A DNA stretch of 64,000 nt. It comes from Buxus sempervirens. Its lineage: Eukaryota; Streptophyta; Magnoliopsida; Buxales; Buxaceae. The stretch spans positions 39,422,766-39,486,765 of the forward strand of contig OX387184.1 of the NCBI GenBank assembly GCA_947561395.2, written 5' to 3'. The position numbers were made by a program, and so were the translations under genes. Shown here piece by piece: positions 35,601 through 46,189 of the stretch (the stretch's first letter is position 1; each line of letters opens with the position of its first letter). Below the pieces are notes generated by a model. The model ran no database searches and was not told the origin of the DNA. It worked only from the letters and a program-made list of their open reading frames with translations.

Positions 35601-37632
35601 AGGCTTGAAGATCACCGGAAGAGGAGTCTCGTTGATTTGAGGTGCTCAGCGATTGCACAATTTGGAGGTGCAATCAGGTTTGGTTGCTGATATGAAGAGA
35701 AGACCAATTGCAAGTGAGTTAGTAGTAAGTTAGGTTAAATTGGGTTAGTAAAGAGAGATCAAGCTCAGATCTAACCACATTTGGATTTTCGTGTGGAACA
35801 AAAATAATTGGCTATAGAATTGTTCATTCGGAGGTGTTGATCGGAGGAATTGGAAGCTAGAGGACTTACTTAGCTAATCAGGTAAGTAGCACTGGATTTC
35901 TACCTGGATTTTCAACCGATTGCACAAATTGATTTGGATATATATGCTGTAAATTGAGATCGTCGTTAGGCAACTGATTTTCGAGTTAATTTTCAATTCG
36001 GAGCATGATATTAGTAGGATTAAATTCAAATTGAGTTTAAATGACTATTAGAGGTGTTAGGAGTTTGGATTTGCCATTGTAGAGGCTTAAATTTCGGTTA
36101 GTCATGTTGGAATCGAGCGAACAGAGGCTAAAAATCTCTGTCGGAGAAATCAAGGGGTATGCACTGAGTGCTGCCTACTGACATTACTCGGCGGTACTCA
36201 GTGGCAGTTCATTTTCTTGGATGCACCTACTGCCGCCTACTGACTTGAGGTCAGTGCACCTATCCAAATTCCAGATTTAGTTTGGGTGAGTGTTTTTAAT
36301 TGATTTTCTTAAATCTAATGGTTCAAAAAATTATCTAGAAGATGGATTAAGATGTTAGAAACATTCCTAAATGATTGTAACCTACTAAGATTATTCTATC
36401 AATTATTGGGAGAATTTATGATGATTAAAAGTTAGGATTTAAGTTGCATGTTAGTGAGTTAGTTGCTGGTTTGATACCATGAGTTCATGGTTTGGTTTAG
36501 TTCATGTTTTATTATTAATTTTCAGTTTGTGATACCTTTTTAAATGGAGTTTTATCAGATTATAATGTGCTGGGCAGAATTTATAAAAAGTGACTTTTCT
36601 TGCGTAAATGATTATACAAAAGGTTTTGATTATTGTTCTTGGGTTTAGAATCTCACTTGAAGTTTCATGAGTTATTGTTCTGGTTCTGAGTGACCCGTGA
36701 TGAGGTTGATTTGTTTTATTAATGGTGATACCAGAGGTTGGTATATTTTGCTACCAGAGGTTGGTTTATGTGTTGAGTTATTTGTTTTGGTCTAGCTTGT
36801 CCTGGATCCTAGACTAAGCTTAGTAATGTAATGAGTTGGCTTTATTGTGGTAATTATATGGCCATGAGTGTTGCCATGACCAGGGTAGAGCAGCCCGTGA
36901 TCCTTGGTAAGCCGGGTTGTTAATGCCGAAACCCGGAGTAGGCCGGTATTGGATGACAAAGTCCCTGGGTAGGCAGTCATTTCAAAGTTCCGCATCTATG
37001 TTGACCGGACTGTGTTCCAAGAGGCTTGGATGTTGCTCTGACATGTGAATTATATAATATAAGTGAACTTTATGACATTGGCCTTTTGTGTATGGTTTAT
37101 TATTGTTGTTTGGACATTTGTATTACCCGATTATTGAGAACTTGTGATTTCTGAATTTTTGACAAGTCTTATTGTTTACTCGTGATCGAATATTATTCGT
37201 GACCTGTTTAGAACTGATATAAATTGTTTTCTTCATGCATGTGCTACTTGCTGGGATATTCGTATCTCATTACGTTCGTTTTGTTTTGTTTTTCAGATAC
37301 TTTTGGTGAAGACCCGTCCGTTGGGGTAGAGCCAACTGACTACTATAGGGGAGGGGATTACCATCTTCCTTAGAGATTAGTAGGTTTTATTGTTGGTTTG
37401 AGCTATTAAAGTTGTAATAAAATAACCTTAGTTGATTTTTGGTTTGATTTAGAACTATTAACCTTCATGTTGATTAGACTTCCCACGCTTTAATACATGA
37501 ACCTATATTTCTGCACTCTGATGTTTGTCCCTTGTTGATAAATGGAATTGATCTATGAAATGTGGGCCCATACATAACCCTCCGTGAGACGTGTTATATT
37601 TTTAATGAACAACATGGATTCGGGGCGTTACA
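32690..37632 (+). mobile_element. Tekay-type solo LTR with TSD AGAAT, itself interrupted
   Basis: Runs from TGTAAGACCCC to GGGGCGTTACA with the perfect duplication AGAAT (32,685-32,689 and 37,633-37,637). Without the LTR nested at 33,091-35,554 it is about 2.47 kb. Landmarks: TATA box 33,023-33,030, donor-like GTAAGTAGCACTGG (GT at 35,882), and a modest GC-rich block at about 36,150-36,270. Then hairpin TGGGATATTCGTATCTCA (37,252-37,269), CAG at 37,294-37,296 and a short open frame ending 37,373. Confidence 0.93.
33091..35554 (+). mobile_element. Tekay-type solo LTR nested in another solo LTR, TSD TTAGC
   Basis: 2,464 bp from TGTAAGACCCTG to GGGGCGTTACA, flanked by TTAGC on both sides (33,086-33,090 and 35,555-35,559). 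It holds a TATA box (about 33,216), a donor-like GTGAGTAGCACTGG (GT at 33,674), and a GC-rich islet of ~10-bp units like CTCGCGCCCA (about 33,975-34,235). Then the hairpin TGAGATATTCGTATCTCA (35,189-35,206), CAG at 35,229-35,231 and a short open frame ending 35,308. Its 3' end is nearly identical to that of the solo LTR at 2,068, so they are one subfamily. Confidence 0.95.
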
Positions 37633-37774
37633 AGAATCCAAAGCTGAAGACGGTCCAAACATGTACATCTGTGTAATTGGGGAGGAAAGTCAGAGTAGTT
37701 CTGGACCAATTGACCCATCACTCCAATTTATACTTGAAAGAGTAGAGGACTACTCTTAAGGTCCACGATCTATA

Positions 37775-38764
37775 ACAATTCAGAATTTAACAATTGCGGA
37801 AACAGTACACAAAGAATTATACGAGGAAACCTGGATCCAGATCCAGGAAAAACCTCGAGTCTATATGAGGCGACTAACCCTTCAAAATCCACTATTGAAT
37901 GAGAAGACAATTACAAAGGAGAACATACTTAACCTTTACAATTTTACTCACTCAACAGCAATCCACAGTTCGAATCCACGAACTGCTACACAGCTTGAAT
38001 CCACAAGCTGCAGAACACGATCAGTCCAGATCGCAAACAATCACTCTCCAGTGATCCACAGTTCGAATCCACGAACTGCTACACAGCTTGAATCCACAAG
38101 CTGCAGGACACGATCAATCCAGATCGCAGCAATCCTCTCAGAATCCACTGAGACGATCCAATGCTATAGGAATCCACCTACGCATCAATCAAGGTCGATC
38201 ACCAGTCCAGGCAATCACACGATCAGATGAAGTTCTGAATTGAAGAAGAATCCACTGTCTTCAATTCCAGGCGATCTATCTCAGATCTCCCCCTCACTCA
38301 ATCGTCGACTCTCTAAAGAAGATCGAATCTCAAAAACCTCAAGATTCGAAAAGCAAATGATCCAAAGAAAAGTCACAATTAAAAATTACAACTCGTCTAT
38401 TTAAAGTATAAAACACAAATCGCGTCGAGCGCTGGTAGCGTCGTGAAGCGATCGAAGTAGACGGCTGGTAGCGAACTCCTGTCCCGCTCAGAGTGAGTTG
38501 AATCTGTTAAACACGCGCTGCTAGCGAGCTGCTAGCGGGAGAGTACGCGGCAGGTGCACGATCCTTGCTTTTGACACACGAATTTCCTTATGTGCTGCCA
38601 GCGGGGTGGCAGCGGCGTGGTAGCAGTGTGGTGGCACCAACTTCTTCTTCTTTACTGAATTTTCTGAAATTTCATTGTTTAATCTGCACATCTTGAAGCT
38701 TCATTAGAAACCTAATTTGTCAATCATTTGCCATAACAGGAGTGTGAGTTTTCACACTTACAAT
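37775..38764 (-). mobile_element. Copia-type LTR (probable solo LTR)
   Basis: On the minus strand this begins TGTAAGTGTGAAAACTCACA and ends with text like TTTCCGCAATTGTTAAATTC, a pattern familiar from plant Copia LTRs. A TATA-like TTTAAATAG lies near 38,400 on the minus strand. Two tandem copies of a ~98-bp unit (CAGTTCGAATCCACGAACTG ...) lie at about 37,970-38,110. A GC-rich GCTGGTAGCG-type stretch lies at 38,420-38,640. Tat coding scraps sit on both sides. The left boundary and the target duplication are not resolved; the frame at 37,865-38,230 is not a gene. Confidence 0.6.
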
Positions 38765-40046
38765 ACTGGATCACGGGTGGATCTATGAATCTCCACCTCT
38801 TCCACCTTTGCCGGTCAGACAAAACCCCAGTGATTTTGGAGGACTTGACCAGGTGTTCCAATCAATGCCACATGACCTAGAATCACCCCCTAAAATCTTA
38901 CCGGCTTGCTCTCTGACATTCATTGACTGGCCACCAGAGAGTTTGTCTACAGTTGAGCTCGAGGCGCCACCACTAATTCCTGTTGCTGCTCTACAACCAG
39001 GGCCGAGTCTGTCATAGCAAGTCACGATCGCATTCCTGCCACCCATCGGCACAGGAATACCAATAGGGTTCCCTATACCAAGTGAATCAGTAAAGGGAAC
39101 ACCTCAAGATTCTGAATATGGGTCTGAAGAAAGCCAAAACAAGCTGATTCATGCTGCTAGTGAACCAAATTACATGTTGTTAGATGAAGAGGACCCACAA
39201 ATGTATCTTGAGGGAGAAGATTATAGCCCGGTTCGTGCTGCAAATGAGCCCATTTATATATCATAAGACGAGAGGGACCCAGAGGAATTCATCAACGTGG
39301 TTGTGACGGGTGAGGTGGAACCAAAGGAGATAAATGCGATCAACAAGGAAGATAATGTACCACTGAAGAACTGGAACTCCGTGCCCTTTGCAGTCATCAA
39401 GGCCAACCACTCCAAGGGAGTCCTCGCTATCTCTAATACATTTGTTGTAACAAGTTCAACACTTTTTAATAAATATCTGAATGACTTCTATTATATGCAT
39501 GTTTCTGGAAATAAATGCAAAAATAACAAAAACAAACAATTTGAACCTTGCAGTTTTAGTATCAATCCTGATGCATACCTAGAGAAGTCAGAACACAGGA
39601 TGGATAATCAGGCTCTCATAATTGAACAAGAAGAAGAAAAAATAATTGAAAGCCTTGACTTTGAACAGCCAGCTGAACAGGCAATAATAATGAAAAAGCA
39701 TGAATAAGCACTCAGTACTAAAAATGAGCAAGATCTTAACAAATCAAACTGGGGCATTTGTCCATTGCAGCAAAATGATTCGGATATCGTCATCTGTAAG
39801 CCTTTCGAGCATGAGGATGACGATGAATCATGGGAGAGTTTGCCTGAAATCCAACTTGCTTTAGAAAGGCATGAAAATGGTCTCTAGGCTAACCTTGAGG
39901 AAACTGAACCAATTAACATAGGTGAAATAACACAACCGAAAATACTTCAAATTGATAAAAAAAATTGTCACAATTATTGATTAAATAGATGATTAATTTT
40001 TTGAAGTCTTATTATGACGTGTTTGCATGGTCATATGAAGATATGT

Positions 40047-40870
40047 TGTAACGCCCTAGTTCTGGATCAATTGTTCAACCCCGAAGTGTTAGTGTAAGTG
40101 GGCTAAAACAACTAATATCAGAATTATTAAGCGGAAACATAAAATAAAATTTATTTACAATCAACTTAAAATTTACAAGTACTTTTGGACTCATAACTAG
40201 TTCACATCTATTGGCTACTCTTTACATAATACCCCAATGCTTGTCAACCTCACCAAGAGTACCTGAAAAATAGGAAAAACCTGAGTGAGATATAAATCTC
40301 AACAAGTAACAAGATACATGAAATGAAACATTCCAATTTATATATAAAAATAAAGTCATTAGGCATTACGATAAAACCAAGTCACGGTAATAAAAACCAA
40401 AGCATTCATCAAACCAAACCAATTTCCAAAACAATATTTACCAATCAAATAAACCAAATCCTTGCGATGATGCGACATTACAGGACTCATGAAAACAATA
40501 TATCTTTGAAAAGCTAAATGCCTGAGTCAAGGGTTGCCACCTCACGGCTTAAGTGCGAGCTGAGATACACAGTCATCAACTAATTGCGGATCACCCAACC
40601 AAGATACACGAAGGGCTGGCACGTACAATCCAATCAACTGCAACAATGTGAGAATACTAGACCAAGATACATGGTGTGTAGCCCAAAATAATAACCACAT
40701 TGAGATACACGACGGGTGGGATTGCTGCAACATGACTAAATACAGGAAGGCCTCGTCGAGATACATGACGGGAGCGTATGTGAAACAGGTTTAACCAAAC
40801 AAAAAAAAATACTATTTTCACTCCTAGCTAAACTATGGATCCATACCAAGCTATGCCCATTAGATACATT
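40047..40870 (-). mobile_element. Tekay-like LTR piece in Tat pol
   Basis: The plus strand starts TGTAACGCCCTAG right after the Tat DVFAWSYEDM block. It carries, in minus orientation, a diverged hairpin region (about 40,283-40,300), CAG (rc of 40,263-40,265) and, near 40,835, the ATGGATCCATA...GCTATGCCCA text found in the Tekay LTR at 5,545-5,575. The other end is not found; sequence of another LTR seems to begin near 40,870. Tentative boundary. Confidence 0.55.
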
Positions 40871-41505
40871 AAACAAAGTATTGAAATCATGTTATTTTTT
40901 ATACCCAAAAAACAATCTACAATATTTACAATTCAATCTCAAATCATCAACCAGGCTCAGCCATTTCGGCTGAGCCAATCCCTCATCAATCACACATAAT
41001 TCCTCTTTCAATTATTCTTTTATTTCATTCCAAATTCTATGAATTCTTTTCTAACTTTCAACCACAAGAAGAACAATTTAAGAACAGCCACTGGTGGCTA
41101 TCCAACAGCCACTTGCGGCTGTTCCATTTCATGAATCAATCTCAGCTGAAATGGCTGAGCCAATGCCTCTTTAATCTTACACATTCTCTGTTCTCTAAGT
41201 GCTTTGAATTGTAAAAAAAATTGAGCAAAATAAACAGCTTCTGGGTTCGATAAAAAACAAGAGTTGCTGAACATCACATATCACTTGTTTCCTTTGACCT
41301 TCAAGAACCACCTCTCACTTCTTTCTTTCTTTTTTTGTTTGTTATTTTTTTTCCTTTGTACATCAAATAACTAAAACACGACATTAACTAAGAATTGAGA
41401 TGTTCAGCAATGGCCGAAAGTGATCTGTTCGGCCATTGCCAAACATTCTCCTATTTTTATTTCAATCTTATTTTCATTTTTTTTAATCTTACTCATCATT
41501 TTTTT
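40871..41505 (-). mobile_element. LTR-like sequence left of the MULE
   Basis: AT-rich non-coding sequence with repeated GGCCATT/AATGGCC and CAGCCAC motifs. Similar GGCCAT-bearing text lies right of the MULE (49,860-50,280), so this may be the continuation of the minus-strand Tat-type LTR that ends at 51,194. The similarity is loose and the link is an inference. Confidence 0.4.
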
Positions 41506-41710
41506 GGGTAAATTACATTTAGACCCCTTGAGTTTTAGTACGCGGACACTTAAACCCCCTATGTTTTGAAAGTGATCACTAACACCCCTTTAGTTTTGTA
41601 AAATGTACACATAGTACCCCTGCCGTTAGCTTCTTCCTAACGGTGTTAACAAATATATAAAAAATGGTCAGGTTACCCTTTTGAGTAATAGAAGAAAGGA
41701 AAAAAGAAGG
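41506..41710 (+). repeat. MULE left terminal inverted repeat
   Basis: Starts GGGTAAATTACATTTAGACC and pairs, reversed, with 49,655-49,859. About 20 differences over 205 bp. MULE TIRs bind the transposase and usually also hold the promoter. Confidence 0.92.
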
Positions 41711-41856
41711 AGGTGTTTGGGTTTCTTCATTCAACGAAATTGTAAAGAAGAGGGTTCACTCCGCTTGCAGCAAGCCAAAGACGAACTTGCATTTGGACAC
41801 TTCTCCAAGTAATTTTTCCCTCACCTTATTTCGTTTTCTCCAAGTGTTTTTTGGTG

Positions 41857-42166
41857 TTTTAGGTTTACCGTAGGTGTTTTAGGGTTTTTTTTTTATCAAC
41901 GGCTCATAGGATTTGTGCAAGTCGCACAAAGTATTCCATATACTTAACGTGAACCCCACAGTTCAGCCGACTATTTTGACCTTTGCTAATATGTGAAGCA
42001 AAGCTTTGGTGTTTTTAGGTTTACCGTAGGTGTTTTAGGGGTTTTTTTTTTTTTTTGGTGTCAACGGCTCATAGGGTTTGAGCAAGTCAACACAAGTATT
42101 CTATATACCTAATGTGAACCCCACAGTTGAGCCGACTATTTTGACCATTGCTAGCATGTGAAACAA
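41857..42166 (+). repeat. ~150-bp tandem duplication in the MULE
   Basis: Two copies (about 41,857-42,006 and 42,007-42,166) share GGTTTACCGTAGGTGTTTTA, a T-run, CAACGGCTCATAGG and GTGAACCCCACAGTT. By position this is the MULE 5' untranslated region. Confidence 0.85.
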
Positions 42167-42628
42167 AGCTTGAGACCCACTTTTCCAATCTCTAATAATA
42201 TTTCCACCCCATTTCCAATAGACATGTACAGTTAATTTTATAATAGAAAAGGTTTGATTCATCAAACAAAGAACAGAATTTTTAATTTCAATTTTTAGTT
42301 CTTCTAGATAGTTTTGACGTAGTGATGGGCTCACGTTATGGGGATCCCATCCGATATGATTAAACAGTAATATAATATGAGGATGCATGTGATTCTCATA
42401 TATTTCAGTAACTTGTATAGTGATAATTAAAGACAAAAATCTTTCAGTACTCAGCTTGGAAGTTTTATCTAGGTGAGTTTTTTGTAGTAAAATATTCATA
42501 GAGTGTTTTATATGTTCTCTTTATTCATATATTGCAAGTTCCATAATATTTTGATTTTTTTTACTTGGTTACTTGGTGCATTCTTGTTATTAATGCTTTA
42601 GGTGTAATTTGTAATCAACAGTATGCAT

Positions 42629-45600
42629 TGTGCGCGCGTAGGAAACGCGGCACGGGGTAATTCGGAGTCGCCACCGCCTGATGGGGTGCAGGCGGACACC
42701 TGGGTGCCTAATTTTGTCTATTTAGGGCTTCTTGGTCTGCGGCTTGAGATTCTAAGTTTGGTTCTCGGTTGTGGTCTGGGGAAGTCCGTAGACACCCCAA
42801 TCCACCCCGTCGGATGACGGGTCCCGTGGGTTCCCTGGTTTGAGTCAGCTTTCATTGGTCTCACCTGATTCCTAATCCGATATGCAGTTTGGTTAAGTCT
42901 GGTGGGACCACCTGAGTGGTGTGAGTCCCTTTAATTTCTTTTATCTTGATTACTTAGGTGATCTGAGTCTGGTTGGGTGGGCCCCGTTGGAAGGCCCACG
43001 GTATCCTTGGTGGGCTTAGTCAAGCCCGTGTACCCTTGTGGACCTCAGTCTAGCCTGAGAGGTCTTTTGGGCTTTGGTTAGTTCAATTGATTTTACTTTA
43101 GGTTCAGATTTAAAATTTAAGTGTTTTCATGAAAAGGTGGGCCGGATAAGTTCATGGGCCCTTAAGGTGGGCCCACATGGTGGCCAAGTATTTTCATTGG
43201 ATTTATCTTTTTAATCTGCCAAAGTGAGTTGAACACTGGGCTTGAGGCCTGTAGTCCAAATCTGGGCTTGTAAGCCCAAGTTACCAGAAGTTAGGGTTAG
43301 CACCCTTCCTTGGTTCGGTTGGTGGGCTTTGGCGGGCAGGGTAGGCCCTTGCCCTTGGTCTCGGCCAAACCACACAATTCATGCATCAATTTCACATAAC
43401 AAGGCTCGGGTGGGCCGCATTAGGTTTGGGCCCACCCGGTTCAAATTGTTCATTTTTACTTAAGTTATTTAATGGCATGCTTTGGTGTTTATTGGGCTTG
43501 GTGGGCCCCGTTGGAAGGCCCACTGGAAGTCAAGTTGGACCGGGAGTCCAAGTCCCATGTCGGGTTTCCGGGTGACTCGGAAACCCTGTTGGTTTATCCG
43601 GTTTGGTTCGGAAATGGCACTCACATTCAGTAATAATCACAACAAGAAAATACACAAGATTGACACTCTATCAGGAAAAAATTGGCTCACTGTGCTGGGC
43701 GCCGACCTCAGGCACTAGGCGCAAGGTCGGCGCGGGCTGGGCAGACCGAAAACCTGCGAAGCATGAAAAGCACTCGCGCGAGGTTCGCGCGAGGTTCGCG
43801 GGAGCTTCGCACGAGCTTCGCGCGAGCTTCGCGCAAGCTTCGCGCGAACTTCGAGCGAACTCGGCGGACATTCGATGCTCTCGGTTTTTTTTTCAAACTC
43901 CATTTTTTAGCTGATTTTTAAGCTCTGTAACTCGTTTTTTAGGCTCTGTAAGCCCTCCCAGGGCTTCGACCACCCCCCAGAAGATACTCACACATGCATT
44001 GGGATTAATCTAGCTGATTAAAGACACAACTCCATATCACTAAAAAAAAGAAACCAAACCCGATTATCACAAAACAACACATTCCTAACTACAGACAGTT
44101 AATGGAGTGATGGGAGCATGCTTACAGGGGCACAACAAGGAGCAAACAGCAGACGGAAGGGGGTTGGGGGGCATGTTAGCAAGTCCAACAATATAAAATA
44201 AGAAAACAACATACAAACACTGGATGCACTTTCCTCCACCCGGCTGGACGTCCGAGTGTGTACACTAATCACTACACACTAACCACCCGAAGAAGGGAAT
44301 GAGGAGGGGGGTTTACAGGGATACATTAGATGAGTTAACTGAGGAGCCGGTTCTTCACAGGAGTGCCGGGTACCCCATGAGCACTCAGTGGAGCAATAAA
44401 ATCCTTGTCTTCTTCACGGGGTCGTGCATGAGGTCTCCCTTACCCTGGAGACCTCCATGTCACCCAAAATGGAGGAGCGAAGGGAAAAATGCATGACAAT
44501 GAAAGGAACAGAAAAACAGTAGTGATAACATGCTTAGATGACTCCCATTTTTATTTATATAAACGAGTGAGGATCAGTACCTGAGGTTCCTACACTCTTG
44601 TGCAAGGCGGCGGCTTCTCCTTGAGGTAGCACGATCCCTGGAGCTCTCCTCTCTTGCACCTCCAGCAGCAACCGGCCTCCGCTTGTTTGCGTGAGGATGA
44701 AGAAGAAGCAAGACTAGGGGGGGGGGGGGGGTGTTGGATCAAGGTGGGGAGCTTGGGGAGGCCGAAGCCACTGAGACAGGTAGGGTTCGGGTGGGGAAGG
44801 AGCTTGGGCACTGCACCAAAAATCCTCCAAACCAAATTTCTTCCAACCCTTTGCGCGAGATTTCGCGCGGTTTATATAGACCAAGAAAAAAAAAGAAAGG
44901 ACCTGCCCACTTAAAAAAAAAGGGGCCGCTCACTTAAAAAAAGGGTATCCGCTCAGCTTGAGTTGAGTGCATACCCTGCTGCCACGTCCGCGCGAGCGGC
45001 ATAATGATGAGAAATCATTTAATGCCGCCGCTCGCCGGTCAAAAAATCTAAAAAATTCAGATTTAGTCCCTGACAATTTTTGGAAAAATCCGATATTCTC
45101 GGATTTTTACAGATTTAGTCCCTGGGATATTTCGAATGTTCGGATATTTACGGATTTGATACCCGAGATATTTTCCTGCGCAACTCGCCACGTGTGCAGC
45201 TTTTTGCCACGTGCACCGATTGCCGATTTTGCTGCTCGGAAACTTCATCAGCTCATATTTTCTTCATCCGGACTCCGATCTGGGCAAACTTAGTTTCATT
45301 AGAATCGTATCGGAGCCCTCCATCCCATGACCTAGGGGTAGGCCTCTGGATCGGATTTTAGCAGAAAGTCAACTTTTGGCTCTGCTCAAGTTTGACCGCC
45401 CGCAGAACCTTCATCCGGACCCCGATTCCTGCAAACCTAGTTGCGTTGGAACCGCGTCAACATTCTCTATCCAATGACCTAGGGGTAGGCCTCTGGATCG
45501 GATTTTAGCAGAAAGTCAACTTTTGGCTCTGCTCAAGTTTGACCGCCCGCAGAACCTTCATCCGGACCCCGATTCCTGCAAACCTAGTTGCGTTGGAACC

Positions 45601-46189
45601 GCGTCAACATTCTCTATCCAATGACCTAGGGGTAGGCCTCTGGATCGGATTTTAGCAGAAAGTCAACTTTTGGCTCTGCTCAAGTTTGACCGCCCGCAGA
45701 ACCTTCATCCGGACCCCGATTCCTGCAAACTCAGTTGCATTGGAACCGTGTCGAGATTCTCTATCCAATGGCCTAGGGGTAGGCCTCTGGATCGGATTTT
45801 AGCAGAAAGTCAACTTTTGGCTCTGCTCAAGTTTGACCGCCCGGAGAACCTTTATCCGGACCCCGATTCCTGCAAACTCAGTTGCGTTGGAACCGTGTCG
45901 AGATTCTCTATCCAATGGTATAGGGGTAGGTCTCTGGATCGGATTTTAGCAGAAAGTCAACTTTTGGCTCTGCTCAAGTTTGACCTCCCGCAGAACCTTT
46001 ATCCGGACCCCGATTCCTGCAAACTAAGTTGCGTTGGAACCGTGTCGAGATTCTCTATCCAATGGTATAAAGCGAGGGGGCCAATTTTCATCTGATCAAA
46101 AAGTCAACTTTTCACCCCTTAGGGTTTGACTTTCTGTCCAGCGCTTGCATTTTTGGTTTTTCTTGGAGCGCAAAAATGAGGTGCTTACA
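42629..46189 (-). mobile_element. Tat-type solo LTR with TSD TGCAT inside the MULE
   Basis: 3,561 bp in minus orientation; on the plus strand TGTGCGCGCG ... GAGGTGCTTACA. TGCAT flanks it exactly (42,624-42,628 and 46,190-46,194). In its own direction: start TGTAAGCACC, a 147-bp tandem array (46,070-45,410), a TATA box (rc of 44,871-44,880), donor-like GTACTG (GT at 44,580) and a GC-rich direct-repeat islet (about 43,880-43,690). Then U5 hairpins at 42,929-42,904 and 42,695-42,674, and TGGCGACTCC. It sits exactly at the putative start codon of the MULE transposase. Overlapping frames in the islet (43,603-43,921) are not genes. Confidence 0.95.
45410..46070 (-). repeat. 147-bp tandem array in the solo LTR
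   Basis: TTCATCC/TTTATCC recurs at 45,410, 45,557, 45,704, 45,851 and 45,998, exactly 147 bp apart; a diverged partial unit starts at 45,272. Each unit holds TCCGGACCCCGATTCCTGC and GTTGCGTTGGAACC, the module also seen once to three times in related LTRs. Because 147 is a multiple of three, one strand reads as a repeated 49-residue frame. I regard that as an accident of the period. Confidence 0.95.

Larger units (their letters stand above)
32656..40046 (+). mobile_element. Tat-type pol remnant, split by nested LTRs (fossil)
   Basis: Coding scraps of one Ty3 Tat-lineage element lie at 32,656-32,689, 37,638-37,757 and about 38,790-40,046, separated by LTR insertions. The last piece holds a Pro-rich block (PPESLSTVELEAPPLIP), the block VPLKNWNSVPFAVIKANHSK, an acidic stretch, and near 40,010 the DVFAWSYEDM block that lies just ahead of RT in Tat-type pol proteins. 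That block gives the lineage call. The element is broken in several places, and its RT is not seen because an LTR begins at 40,047. Confidence 0.7.

Noticed and set aside
37865-38230. 121-codon plus-strand frame with an internal repeat
   Set aside because: Falls in the Copia-type LTR and its two ~98-bp tandem units, on the strand opposite to the LTR.
43603-43921. Several overlapping open frames on both strands with Ala/Arg/Ser repeats
   Set aside because: All derive from the GC-rich ~10-bp direct repeats in the solo LTR; openness in many frames at once is a repeat effect.
45670-46095. Plus-strand open frame of 141 codons with a 49-residue repeat
   Set aside because: It lies within the 147-bp tandem array of a solo LTR. 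The frame is open only because 147 is a multiple of three, and it has no homology that I recognise.
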